The notes beneath the pieces are model-generated. The model made no database searches. It worked only from the letters and a program-made list of their open reading frames with translations, and was not told where the DNA came from. DNA of 8,667 nt from Paracoccaceae bacterium (GTDB lineage Bacteria; Pseudomonadota; Alphaproteobacteria; Rhodobacterales; Rhodobacteraceae), in the NCBI GenBank assembly GCA_009922885.1, contig RFUP01000078.1, positions 1 to 8,667 on the forward strand. Reading direction: 5' to 3'. Position numbers and translations under genes: made by a program. Below, piece by piece: positions 1 through 6,103 of this stretch. Numbering within the stretch: the stretch's first letter is position 1; each line of letters opens with the position of its first letter.

Positions 1-319
1 CCGGATTGGCGGTGATGCGCGCCTTGCGGCTGTCGCCCTGCCCGATATTGGCGGCGAAAGCGAGTTGCGGCGCTGCGGACAATGCCAGATGCGGTGTGCG
101 TGCCGGCGCGCCAGAGGTGCTTTCCCATGCGGCGGTATTCGCCGCAGAAGGCAGCGAAATCGGGCGGCTTTCGTTGGCAGTATCAGCAGGCGCTTCTGCC
201 GCCGCATCGTCGAAAATGGCGCGAAGGCTTTCACGTTGGCCGGGAAGAATGCGTTCACGCTCCTCGCAACCTGCCAAAACTGCCAGCCCGAGAGCCCCGA
301 TCAACCAAGCCTGACGCAT
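1..319 (-). CDS. bamB: BamB outer-membrane assembly lipoprotein, N-terminal part
   Basis: Partial gene: 106 codons are visible from an ATG at 319 and it runs off the left edge. BamB is the beta-propeller lipoprotein of the BAM complex; it sits on the periplasmic face of the outer membrane and helps BamA fold outer-membrane proteins. The first 18 residues form a lipoprotein signal: a short charged start (MRQ), a hydrophobic stretch and a lipobox L-A-G-C with the acylated cysteine at residue 18. Then comes ERERILPGQRESLRA, a wording I recognise from alphaproteobacterial BamB, a low-complexity Ala-rich linker, and the start of the propeller (LSAAPQLAFAANIGQGDSRK). The repeat blades lie outside the window. 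A possible ribosome site, AGGGGG (336-331), sits rather far upstream, with 11 bases between. It follows the YfgM-like gene by 45 bases on the same strand and is probably co-transcribed with it. The identification comes from family recall and synteny. Confidence 0.9.
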   Translation of the reverse strand, partial: MRQAWLIGALGLAVLAGCEERERILPGQRESLRAIFDDAAAEAPADTANESRPISLPSAANTAAWESTSGAPARTPHLALSAAPQLAFAANIGQGDSRKARITANP

Positions 320-362
320 CGTGCCTTCAGCCCCCTAATACTACTAACCGGCCAGAGGCACG
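320..362 (-). promoter_or_regulatory. Inverted repeat framing the bamB translation start
   Basis: Two perfect 7-base arms, CGTGCCT (320-326) and AGGCACG (356-362), face each other across 29 bases. In the minus-strand transcript the 3' arm ends exactly one base before the bamB ATG, while the candidate ribosome site (336-331) lies in the loop. The 5' arm starts just after the stop codon of the upstream gene (365-367). It could be a translation-coupling or processing hairpin, but a 7-base stem with a long loop may be chance. Confidence 0.3.
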
Positions 363-364
363 GA

Positions 365-1048
365 TCATTCAGACGCGGCGGCTCCGGCTTCTGCCGGAAG
401 TTCTACCGTGCCACCCAGCGCCACAATCAACCGAGATGCGCGAGCGCGCAAGCCCTGGCTTGCTTCTGCATCCGCAACGATGCGGTTCGAACGCTCCAGA
501 GCCGCTTCGGTTTCCCCTGCAGAGGCTTCCATAATCGCAAGCTGCTCTTCGGCGAGGAGCCGCAGCGGGCCACCCGCTTGGATCACGGCTTCCAGACGGA
601 GCTTCTTGGCGGCGTCATCAAGCGTGTCGCCTGCGGCCAGAAGCGCCTTGAAGCCCGCGATGTCGCGGTAGCTTTGCGGCAAAGACGCGTCGGAAGCGAT
701 CAGATCAAAAGCCGCGACCGCTTCGGCAGCTTTACCTTCGCGCACGAATTCCGCCGCTTTCAGCATTTGCACAGCCGCGCGCCCTTCCGGCTTTGCGGCG
801 TCAACGGTGCTCAGCGCTTCCACGCGGCCCGCGCTGTCTTCCTTGGAAATAGCAGCCAAGAGCGCATCGCCAGTGGCTTGGGCCAAGGCCTGTTCCTGCG
901 CGCGGGTCCATTCACGCCAGCCTGCGCCGCCGATGATCACGAGCACGCCCAGAACGCCCACCCAGCCATATTTCTTCATCGCCGCAAAAAGCTTGTCGCG
1001 GCGCACTTCTTCCGTGACTTCGTCGATGAAACTGTCGGTCTGGCTCAC
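365..1048 (-). CDS. YfgM-like membrane-anchored TPR-fold protein
   Basis: 227 residues, close to E. coli YfgM (about 206). The start is GTG at 1048, supported by a strong ribosome site GAGGAG (1061-1056) seven bases upstream. The N-terminus is polar and charged (residues 1-26), then there is one transmembrane helix (about 28-44, glycine/valine/isoleucine rich), then WREWTRAQEQ and a long Ala/Glu/Leu-rich helical domain to the C-terminus. This fits the tetratricopeptide-like fold of the YfgM family, with an N-in, C-out single-pass layout. In E. coli YfgM binds the SecYEG translocon and PpiD and handles newly exported proteins; the same role is inferred here. It lies directly upstream of bamB, as in enterobacteria, which supports the call. 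No clear individual TPR consensus can be read by eye. The region upstream is shared with the divergent efflux operon. Confidence 0.85.
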   Translation of the reverse strand: MSQTDSFIDEVTEEVRRDKLFAAMKKYGWVGVLGVLVIIGGAGWREWTRAQEQALAQATGDALLAAISKEDSAGRVEALSTVDAAKPEGRAAVQMLKAAEFVREGKAAEAVAAFDLIASDASLPQSYRDIAGFKALLAAGDTLDDAAKKLRLEAVIQAGGPLRLLAEEQLAIMEASAGETEAALERSNRIVADAEASQGLRARASRLIVALGGTVELPAEAGAAASE

Positions 1049-1055
1049 AGGGTGT

Positions 1056-1061
1056 CTCCTC
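1056..1061 (-). promoter_or_regulatory. Ribosome binding site of the YfgM-like gene
   Basis: GAGGAG on the minus strand, seven bases before a GTG codon. It is worth recording because it decides a non-ATG start: no ATG lies nearby in the same frame, and the protein begins sensibly here. Confidence 0.8.
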
Positions 1062-1123
1062 GGATTTGCCCCCTCTTATCCGTTCGCGCCCCCCCTGCCA
1101 AGCCCGCCGGAAAAACCGCCATC

Positions 1124-1145
1124 CAAGAAACCATAGGCTTTCTTG
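1124..1145. promoter_or_regulatory. Inverted repeat CAAGAAA-N8-TTTCTTG
   Basis: Perfect 7-base arms (1124-1130 and 1139-1145) with an 8-base centre, in the divergent region between the YfgM-like gene and the efflux operon. The right arm overlaps the proposed -35 element of the efflux promoter by three bases. It could be a protein-binding site for either direction of transcription. No regulator is identified. Confidence 0.3.
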
Positions 1146-1171
1146 CGGCAGAGCAGCGAAAGGTGTAATCT
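1143..1171 (+). promoter_or_regulatory. Candidate sigma70-type promoter of the efflux operon
   Basis: TTGCGG (1143-1148) and TAATCT (1166-1171) separated by exactly 17 bases. Both match the housekeeping consensus at four of six positions. Transcription would begin near 1178, inside the first dyad (1175-1187), giving a leader of about 100 bases before the adaptor ATG at 1276. The overlap of the start site with dyad symmetry fits control by repression. This is a prediction from spacing and consensus only. Confidence 0.5.
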
Positions 1172-1174
1172 AAA

Positions 1175-1187
1175 CTGAACAGTTCAG
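1175..1187. promoter_or_regulatory. Candidate operator, dyad CTGAAC-A-GTTCAG
   Basis: Perfect 6-base arms around a single central base, lying immediately after the proposed -10 box of the efflux operon. A TGAAC-n-GTTCA core resembles sites bound by TetR-family repressors of RND pumps; that likeness is from memory. No TetR-family gene is in the window, so the regulator would be encoded elsewhere. Confidence 0.5.
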
Positions 1188-1198
1188 CGTATTACGCT
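1186..1198. promoter_or_regulatory. Second candidate operator, dyad AGCGTA-T-TACGCT
   Basis: A second perfect 13-base dyad with the same 6-1-6 geometry but different sequence. It overlaps the first by two bases, and its centre (1192) is 11 bases from that of the first (1181), about one helical turn. A one-base centre cannot form an RNA hairpin loop at full length, so a DNA-binding protein is the more natural reading. Confidence 0.4.
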
Positions 1199-1213
1199 TC
1201 ATGACTTGAAGCG
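1195..1213. promoter_or_regulatory. Third dyad CGCTTCA-N5-TGAAGCG
   Basis: Perfect 7-base arms around TGACT, centred at 1204, 12 bases from the centre of the second dyad and overlapping it. It lies in the presumed leader of the efflux mRNA and, unlike the other two, could also fold as a small RNA hairpin (7 pairs, 5-base loop). Whether it is an operator or leader structure cannot be told from the sequence. Confidence 0.35.
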
Positions 1214-1275
1214 CGTCCCGTCACTCTTATGTGAGGAGCGGGTAATCAGGACGGCCATAAAGGACCAAGACTAGA

Positions 1276-2358
1276 ATGCGGATCGTGCCGATTGTAACCG
1301 CCATCCTCGTGACGGCGTTTCTCTATTTCCTTGTTATGGAGCGCGAGAGCCTTCTCGCCTTCGCCGGAGTAACCTCTGAGGCCGCCGCCGAGACAGCCGC
1401 AGAAGAAGAACGCCCGCAGATGGCCGTTGTTGCGCTGCATTCGAAAGCGCGCGAAATCGACAGCGCGGTGATCCTGCGCGGAGAAACGAAGGCCGCCCGC
1501 CAAGTCGAGGTGAAATCCGAAGCCTCCGGCCGGGTGATTTCTACACCGCTGCGCAAAGGGGCCTTTGTCGAGGCCGGTCAAGAACTTTGCCGGATCGACG
1601 CAGGCACCCGCGCCGCCGCTCTGGCCGAAGCCGAAGCGCGCCTTTCGGAAGCCAAGTTGAACGAAACCGCCGCCTCGAAGCTCGGGAAAGACGGGTTTGC
1701 TTCGGAAACCCGCATCGCCTCGGCCAAAGCTGTGCTCACCTCTGCCGAAGCCGCCGTCGCAGCGGCGCGCCGCGAATTGGACCGCACGGTGATTGCCGCG
1801 CCCTTCGCGGGGCTTCTCGAAACCGACACCGCAGAATTGGGCAGCCTTTTGCAGCAAGGCGCGCTCTGTGGCACGGTGATCCAGCTTGATCCGGTGAAAA
1901 TCGTAGGCTTCGTTCCGGAAACCGAAGTGTCGCGGATTTCCGTGGGCGCGACTGCTGGCGCTCGCCTTGTGACGGGGCAAGAGGTGATCGGGGCGGTCAC
2001 GTTCCTCTCGCGCTCGGCCGATCCGCAAACCCGCACCTTCCGCGTGGAAATCGAAGTGGGGAATGCCGATCTCGCCATCCGCGACGGCCAGACCGCCGAA
2101 ATCCTGATCGCCGCCCAAGGGGCCGAAGCGCATCTGATCCCCGCCTCTGCCCTCACGCTCGCCGATAGCGGCGCTTTGGGTGTGCGCGTTGTGAGTACCG
2201 AAAGCAAAGCCGAGTTTCGCCCCATCACGCTCATCCGTGACACCGCGCAAGGCGTCTGGGTGACGGGCCTCGGGTCTGAAGCCGATGTGATCGTGGTCGG
2301 TCAGGAATATGTGTCCGACGGTGTGAAAGTTGCCGCGACCTATCGGGAGCAACAGTAA
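1276..2358 (+). CDS. RND efflux pump periplasmic adaptor (membrane fusion protein)
   Basis: 360 residues, normal for the HlyD/AcrA-type adaptor family. It bridges the inner-membrane RND permease and an outer-membrane channel. The N-terminus is a hydrophobic anchor or uncleaved signal (about residues 4-20) with no lipobox cysteine, so it is probably membrane-anchored rather than a lipoprotein. Next come the first half of the lipoyl domain (about 77-109, EASGRV ... VEAGQELCRID), a short Ala/Glu-rich coiled-coil hairpin (about 110-170), the second lipoyl half (RTVIAAPFAG at 170-179), a beta-barrel domain (PVKIVGFVPETEVSRI onward), and a membrane-proximal domain ending in VGQEYVSDGVKVAA. ATG 1276 is the first possible start, since an in-frame TAA sits at 1258-1260; AAAGGA (1259-1264) is a modest, slightly distant ribosome site. 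The stop shares one base with the permease start. The substrate cannot be deduced. Confidence 0.95.
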   Translation: MRIVPIVTAILVTAFLYFLVMERESLLAFAGVTSEAAAETAAEEERPQMAVVALHSKAREIDSAVILRGETKAARQVEVKSEASGRVISTPLRKGAFVEAGQELCRIDAGTRAAALAEAEARLSEAKLNETAASKLGKDGFASETRIASAKAVLTSAEAAVAAARRELDRTVIAAPFAGLLETDTAELGSLLQQGALCGTVIQLDPVKIVGFVPETEVSRISVGATAGARLVTGQEVIGAVTFLSRSADPQTRTFRVEIEVGNADLAIRDGQTAEILIAAQGAEAHLIPASALTLADSGALGVRVVSTESKAEFRPITLIRDTAQGVWVTGLGSEADVIVVGQEYVSDGVKVAATYREQQ

Positions 2359-2360
2359 TG
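2345..2360 (+). promoter_or_regulatory. Translational coupling junction adaptor-permease
   Basis: The adaptor stop TAA (2356-2358) and the permease ATG (2358-2360) overlap by one base. GGGAG (2345-2349), eight bases upstream and still inside the adaptor gene, serves as ribosome site. This implies one mRNA and coupled translation of the two pump parts. Confidence 0.85.
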
Positions 2361-5300
2361 GTTGGCATAGTTGATTGGGCCGCCTCCCGCGCCCGCATGG
2401 TGATCGCGTTTATTGTCCTCTCGCTTATGGCGGGGGGATATGCCTATTTCGGCCTGCCGAAAGAAGGCGAGCCGGATATCGAAATTCCTGCCCTCTTCGT
2501 CTCGGTCCCCTTCCCTGGCATTTCGGCGGAAGACAGCGAACGGCTTCTCGTGAAGCCGATGGAAACCGAACTCTCAGACCTCGACGGCCTCAAGAAAATG
2601 AGCGCCACCGCGGCCGAAGGCTATGCGGGCCTCGCTTTGGAATTCGAATTCGGCTGGGACAAGACCAAGGTCATCGCCGATGTGCGCGACGCCATGTCGA
2701 CGGCGGAATCGAAATTCCCCAACGGCGCAGATAAATACTCGATCAACGAGATCAACTTCTCGGAATTCCCGATCATCATCGTGAACCTGACGGGCGCCGT
2801 GCCCGAACGCACCATGGCGAAGATTGCCAAGGACTTGCAGGAAAAGGTCGAGGCGATTGACGCGGTGATGGAAGCGGGTATCGCGGGCAACCGCGATGAA
2901 ATGGTGGAAGTGGTGATCGATCCCCTCCGCCTCGAAGCCTATAACGTCACGGCGGGCGAATTGATCAACGTTGTGCAGAACAACAACCTTCTGATCGCGG
3001 CGGGCGAAATCGAAACCCCTCAGGGCAAGTTCTCGGTCAAGATCCCCTCCTCCTTCGACAAGGTGCAGGACATCTATTCGCTGCCCGTCAAAGTGAACGG
3101 CACCCGCGTTGTCACCCTTGGTGATCTCGCGCAGATCCGCCTTACGTTCGAAGACCGCCTCGGCACCGCTCGCTTCAATGGCGAACCCACAGTGGCGCTG
3201 CAGGTGGTGAAGCGGAAGGGCTTCAACCTGATTGACACGGCCGCCGAAGTGAAGCGCGTGGTCGAAGACAGCTACGAGGCATGGCCGCCGGAAGTGAAAG
3301 CCTCGGTGCATGTCGGCACCTCGAACGACCAAAGCCGCGTGGTGGGCTCGATGGTGAGCCAGCTTGAAGGCTCGGTTCTGACCGCCATTGCGCTTGTGAT
3401 GATCGTGGTTCTCGCCGCCCTCGGCACCCGCGCCGCCCTGCTTGTGGGCTTCGCGATACCGACCTCCTTCCTCCTCACCTTCGTACTTTTGGCCATCATG
3501 GGCGTAACGGTGTCGAACATCGTGATGTTCGGCCTCATCCTTGCGGTGGGGATGCTCGTGGATGGTGCGATCGTGGTTGTGGAATATGCCGACAAGCGGA
3601 TTTCCGAAGGCGTCGGCCCGATGTCGGCCTATACCGAAGCTGCCAAGCGCATGTTCTGGCCCGTGGTTTCCTCCACGGCCACCACGCTTTGCGCCTTCCT
3701 GCCGATGCTTTTCTGGCCGGGTGTGCCGGGCGAATTCATGGGGATGCTTCCCGTCACGCTCATTTTCGTTCTCTCGGCCTCGCTCGTGGTGGCGCTGGTT
3801 TACCTGCCCGTTATGGGCGGTGTTTCGGGCCGCCTCAGCCGCAAGTTCACCCGCAGCGCCGATGTGCTGCGCCGCCGCCTGCCGCTCTGGGCGCGTCTGG
3901 TGCTGGTGCCGGTGGCGATGCTCGCGCTCTTTGTATCAGCGATGCAGCTCCTCAATCCGGGCTACCTCTTGGGCCTTGAGCGCGGCTCGGCCACAGCGGC
4001 GATTCCCGGTGCGATCATGTTCCTTCTTTCGGCCTTCGCGGCCTCGATCGTGCTTTCGGCCGCCGAGTTCAAATGGCGGCGCGACAAGGTTGTGGCGGGC
4101 TACCACCCAACCATTTTCGGCCGCGTTATCCGCACGATTGCCGGAAATTCGGTGATGCCGCTTGTTACCATCGCGGCTGTTGTGGGCTTCGTGTTCTGGG
4201 TCATGTTCATCCTCTTCCCCGCCAATTCCAAAGGCGTGGAATTCTTCGTGGAAAGCGAACCGGAACAGGCCATCGTTTACGTCCGCGCACGCGGCAACCT
4301 CAGCCTTCTGGAGAAAGACGAGCTTGTGCGCCAAGCGGAAGCCGTGGTTCTGGCCCATCCCGGTGTGCAGAATGCCTTCTCCTTCTCGGGCGACGGCGGC
4401 CTCAACAACAACACAGGTGGTGCCCAGCCCCCGCTCGACACCATCGGGCAGGTGCAGCTTGAAACCATCCCGTGGGAAGACCGCCGCGACCGCCCCGATC
4501 TCGACGGCGATATCGTTCTGGCCGAACTCACCGAGCAGCTTTCGGCGATCCCCGGCATCAAGGTGGAAATCCTCGCGCAAAGCCGCGGCCCGGCTTCGGC
4601 CAAACCTGTGCACCTGCGGCTCATGGGCGAGAACTGGGATGATCTGGTTGCGGCCACCAATCTGGCCCGCGGCCAATTCGAAGCCCTTCCCGGCCTCGAC
4701 CTGATCGAAGACACCCTGCCCCTTCCGGGTATCGACTGGAAAATCGTCGTCGATGTCGAGAAGGCAGGCCGTTACGGGGCCGATGTGGCCACTGTGGGCG
4801 CGATGGTGCAGCTTGTGACGCGCGGCATCCTTCTGGATACGATGCGGGTAGACAGCTCCGACGAAGAGATCGAGATCCGCGTGCGCCTCCCCGAGAATGA
4901 CCGCGTGCTCTCCACACTCGACAACCTTAAGGTCCGCACCAAGGACGGCCTTGTGCCGCTCGCCAACTTCATCACCCGCGAACCCGTGCCGAAGCTGGCG
5001 CAGATCAAGCGGGTGGACCAGAAGCGTTACTTTGATGTGAAGGCTGGCATCAAGGCAGGCGCGACGCATCTGGTCGATGTGGATGGCAAAGAGGTGGAGC
5101 AGCCGATCACCGCAGGCGACCGCATTGCCGAAGTGACCAAATGGCTCGAAACCTCCCCCCTGCCCGCTGGCGTGGAATGGGAATGGACGGGCGATCAGGA
5201 AGATCAGGAGGAATCCGGTGCCTTCCTGATGAAGGCCTTTGCGGGCGCTTTGGGGCTGATGTTCATCATCCTTCTGGCGCAGTTCAACAGCTTCTATAAT

Positions 5301-5927
5301 TCGGTGCTGGTGCTTTTGGCGGTGATCATGTCAACCGCAGGCGTTCTGGTGGGCATGGTCGTCATGGGCCAGAGCTTCTCCATCATCATGACGGGCACGG
5401 GCATCGTGGCCCTCGCGGGTATCGTGGTGAACAACAACATCGTGTTGATCGACACCTATCAGGAATACTCGGCCTATATGCCGCGCCTCGAAGCGATCAT
5501 CCGCACCGCCGAAGATCGCCTCCGCCCGGTGTTCCTGACCACGATCACGACGATGGCGGGCCTCGCGCCGATGATGTTCGGCCTCAGCCTCGACTTCATC
5601 AACGGCGGCTTTTCGATCGACAGCCCGACTGCGCTTTGGTGGAAACAACTCGCCACTGCCGTGGTCTTCGGCCTCGGCATTGCTACGGTGCTGACGCTCG
5701 TCTTCACCCCGGCGATGCTGGCGCTTCGGGTCTGGGCTGGCACCTATGTGCAGGCCTTGGGGGCACTCTTCGCCTCGGCAACCCGTGGCCGTTCTAGCCG
5801 TGCCGCCCGCGACTGGGCCTTGGCCCGTGCCGCGAAAAAGCTGCGTGCGCCTGAGTTGATTTGGGACGACGAGGAAGCCCCGCCGATCCCCCCGGCCAAG
5901 TCATCGCCGCTGAAAGCGGCTGAATAA
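2358..5927 (+). CDS. RND efflux transporter permease (AcrB/HAE1-like), long form
   Basis: 1189 residues, clearly longer than typical AcrB relatives (about 1030-1050). It is the inner-membrane pump that uses the proton gradient to expel substrates through the adaptor and an outer channel. Visible in order: TM1 (about 13-32), first porter loop (GEPDIEIPALFVSVPFPGIS), TM2-TM6 (about 335-490) with the TM4 segment ILAVGMLVDGAIVVVE, an extra region with two hydrophobic stretches (513-532 and 547-569), TM7 (about 599-620), second porter loop, TM8-TM12 (about 955-1130) with GIVVNNNIVLID and RLRPVFLTT, then a charged 60-residue tail. Compared with AcrB, D407 is kept (D402), D408 is G403, K940 is N1025, and R971 and T978 are kept (R1054, T1061). 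Together with the extra segments this points to a non-AcrB RND subgroup. It is translationally coupled to the adaptor. No outer-membrane channel gene follows. Substrate unknown. Confidence 0.97.
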   Translation: MVGIVDWAASRARMVIAFIVLSLMAGGYAYFGLPKEGEPDIEIPALFVSVPFPGISAEDSERLLVKPMETELSDLDGLKKMSATAAEGYAGLALEFEFGWDKTKVIADVRDAMSTAESKFPNGADKYSINEINFSEFPIIIVNLTGAVPERTMAKIAKDLQEKVEAIDAVMEAGIAGNRDEMVEVVIDPLRLEAYNVTAGELINVVQNNNLLIAAGEIETPQGKFSVKIPSSFDKVQDIYSLPVKVNGTRVVTLGDLAQIRLTFEDRLGTARFNGEPTVALQVVKRKGFNLIDTAAEVKRVVEDSYEAWPPEVKASVHVGTSNDQSRVVGSMVSQLEGSVLTAIALVMIVVLAALGTRAALLVGFAIPTSFLLTFVLLAIMGVTVSNIVMFGLILAVGMLVDGAIVVVEYADKRISEGVGPMSAYTEAAKRMFWPVVSSTATTLCAFLPMLFWPGVPGEFMGMLPVTLIFVLSASLVVALVYLPVMGGVSGRLSRKFTRSADVLRRRLPLWARLVLVPVAMLALFVSAMQLLNPGYLLGLERGSATAAIPGAIMFLLSAFAASIVLSAAEFKWRRDKVVAGYHPTIFGRVIRTIAGNSVMPLVTIAAVVGFVFWVMFILFPANSKGVEFFVESEPEQAIVYVRARGNLSLLEKDELVRQAEAVVLAHPGVQNAFSFSGDGGLNNNTGGAQPPLDTIGQVQLETIPWEDRRDRPDLDGDIVLAELTEQLSAIPGIKVEILAQSRGPASAKPVHLRLMGENWDDLVAATNLARGQFEALPGLDLIEDTLPLPGIDWKIVVDVEKAGRYGADVATVGAMVQLVTRGILLDTMRVDSSDEEIEIRVRLPENDRVLSTLDNLKVRTKDGLVPLANFITREPVPKLAQIKRVDQKRYFDVKAGIKAGATHLVDVDGKEVEQPITAGDRIAEVTKWLETSPLPAGVEWEWTGDQEDQEESGAFLMKAFAGALGLMFIILLAQFNSFYNSVLVLLAVIMSTAGVLVGMVVMGQSFSIIMTGTGIVALAGIVVNNNIVLIDTYQEYSAYMPRLEAIIRTAEDRLRPVFLTTITTMAGLAPMMFGLSLDFINGGFSIDSPTALWWKQLATAVVFGLGIATVLTLVFTPAMLALRVWAGTYVQALGALFASATRGRSSRAARDWALARAAKKLRAPELIWDDEEAPPIPPAKSSPLKAAE

Positions 5928-5931
5928 CCCC

Positions 5932-5964
5932 AAACGCAGGCCTTCGGGCCTGCGTTTTCATTTT
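5932..5964 (+). terminator. Rho-independent terminator of the efflux operon
   Basis: A perfect 11-base-pair stem (5932-5942 with 5947-5957) closed by a TTCG tetraloop on a C-G pair, one of the most stable RNA loops, followed by TTTTCATTTT. It starts four bases after the permease stop codon. The T-tract lies only on the plus-strand side, so it terminates the pump operon and insulates pyruvate carboxylase. Confidence 0.95.
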
Positions 5965-6006
5965 GGGTGCCGAAACAGCCCAAACCGCGCCCAATAAGCC
6001 CCTAAT

Positions 6007-6024
6007 TGTATGCAAATGCACACA
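6007..6024. promoter_or_regulatory. Near-perfect palindrome upstream of pyruvate carboxylase
   Basis: TGTATGCA-AA-TGCACACA: 8-base arms with one mismatch around a two-base centre, about 80 bases before the first possible pyc start. It lies in a noticeably AT-richer intergenic stretch, after the terminator. Size and symmetry suit a dimeric regulator controlling pyc. A -10-like CATAAT occurs at 6063-6068, but I could not pair it with a convincing -35 box, so no promoter is annotated. Confidence 0.35.
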
Positions 6025-6103
6025 CTTCCCGTGCCTGCGGCAATTTGGTCATGTCGTTTCCGCATAATAGCATGCCGTTCCGATAGCCGGAATTGGTCAG
6101 AAA

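Noticed and set aside
65..1168. 367-codon plus-strand open frame across bamB and the YfgM-like gene
   Set aside because: The minus strand carries a lipoprotein signal with lipobox, a transmembrane helix, a good ribosome site and conserved synteny; the plus-strand product is Arg/Cys/Phe-rich with no recognisable features.
1221..1242. Possible hairpin TCAC-N6-GTGA with outer CCCG/CGGG in the efflux leader
   Set aside because: The stem is four pairs plus an outer four interrupted by an unpaired GGAG; too weak to annotate beside the stronger dyads upstream.
1246..2352. 368-codon minus-strand open frame opposite the adaptor gene
   Set aside because: It mirrors the adaptor almost exactly and is rich in Gly, Arg, His and Phe as expected of a complementary frame; the plus strand encodes a clear lipoyl/coiled-coil adaptor.
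3936..5069. 377-codon minus-strand open frame inside the permease gene
   Set aside because: Antisense shadow of the RND permease; its composition is biased and it has no family resemblance, and the plus-strand frame is unambiguous.
6045..6099. Direct repeat TTGGTCA at 6045-6051 and 6093-6099
   Set aside because: Two 7-base copies 48 bases apart are weak evidence, with no symmetry or promoter spacing to support them.
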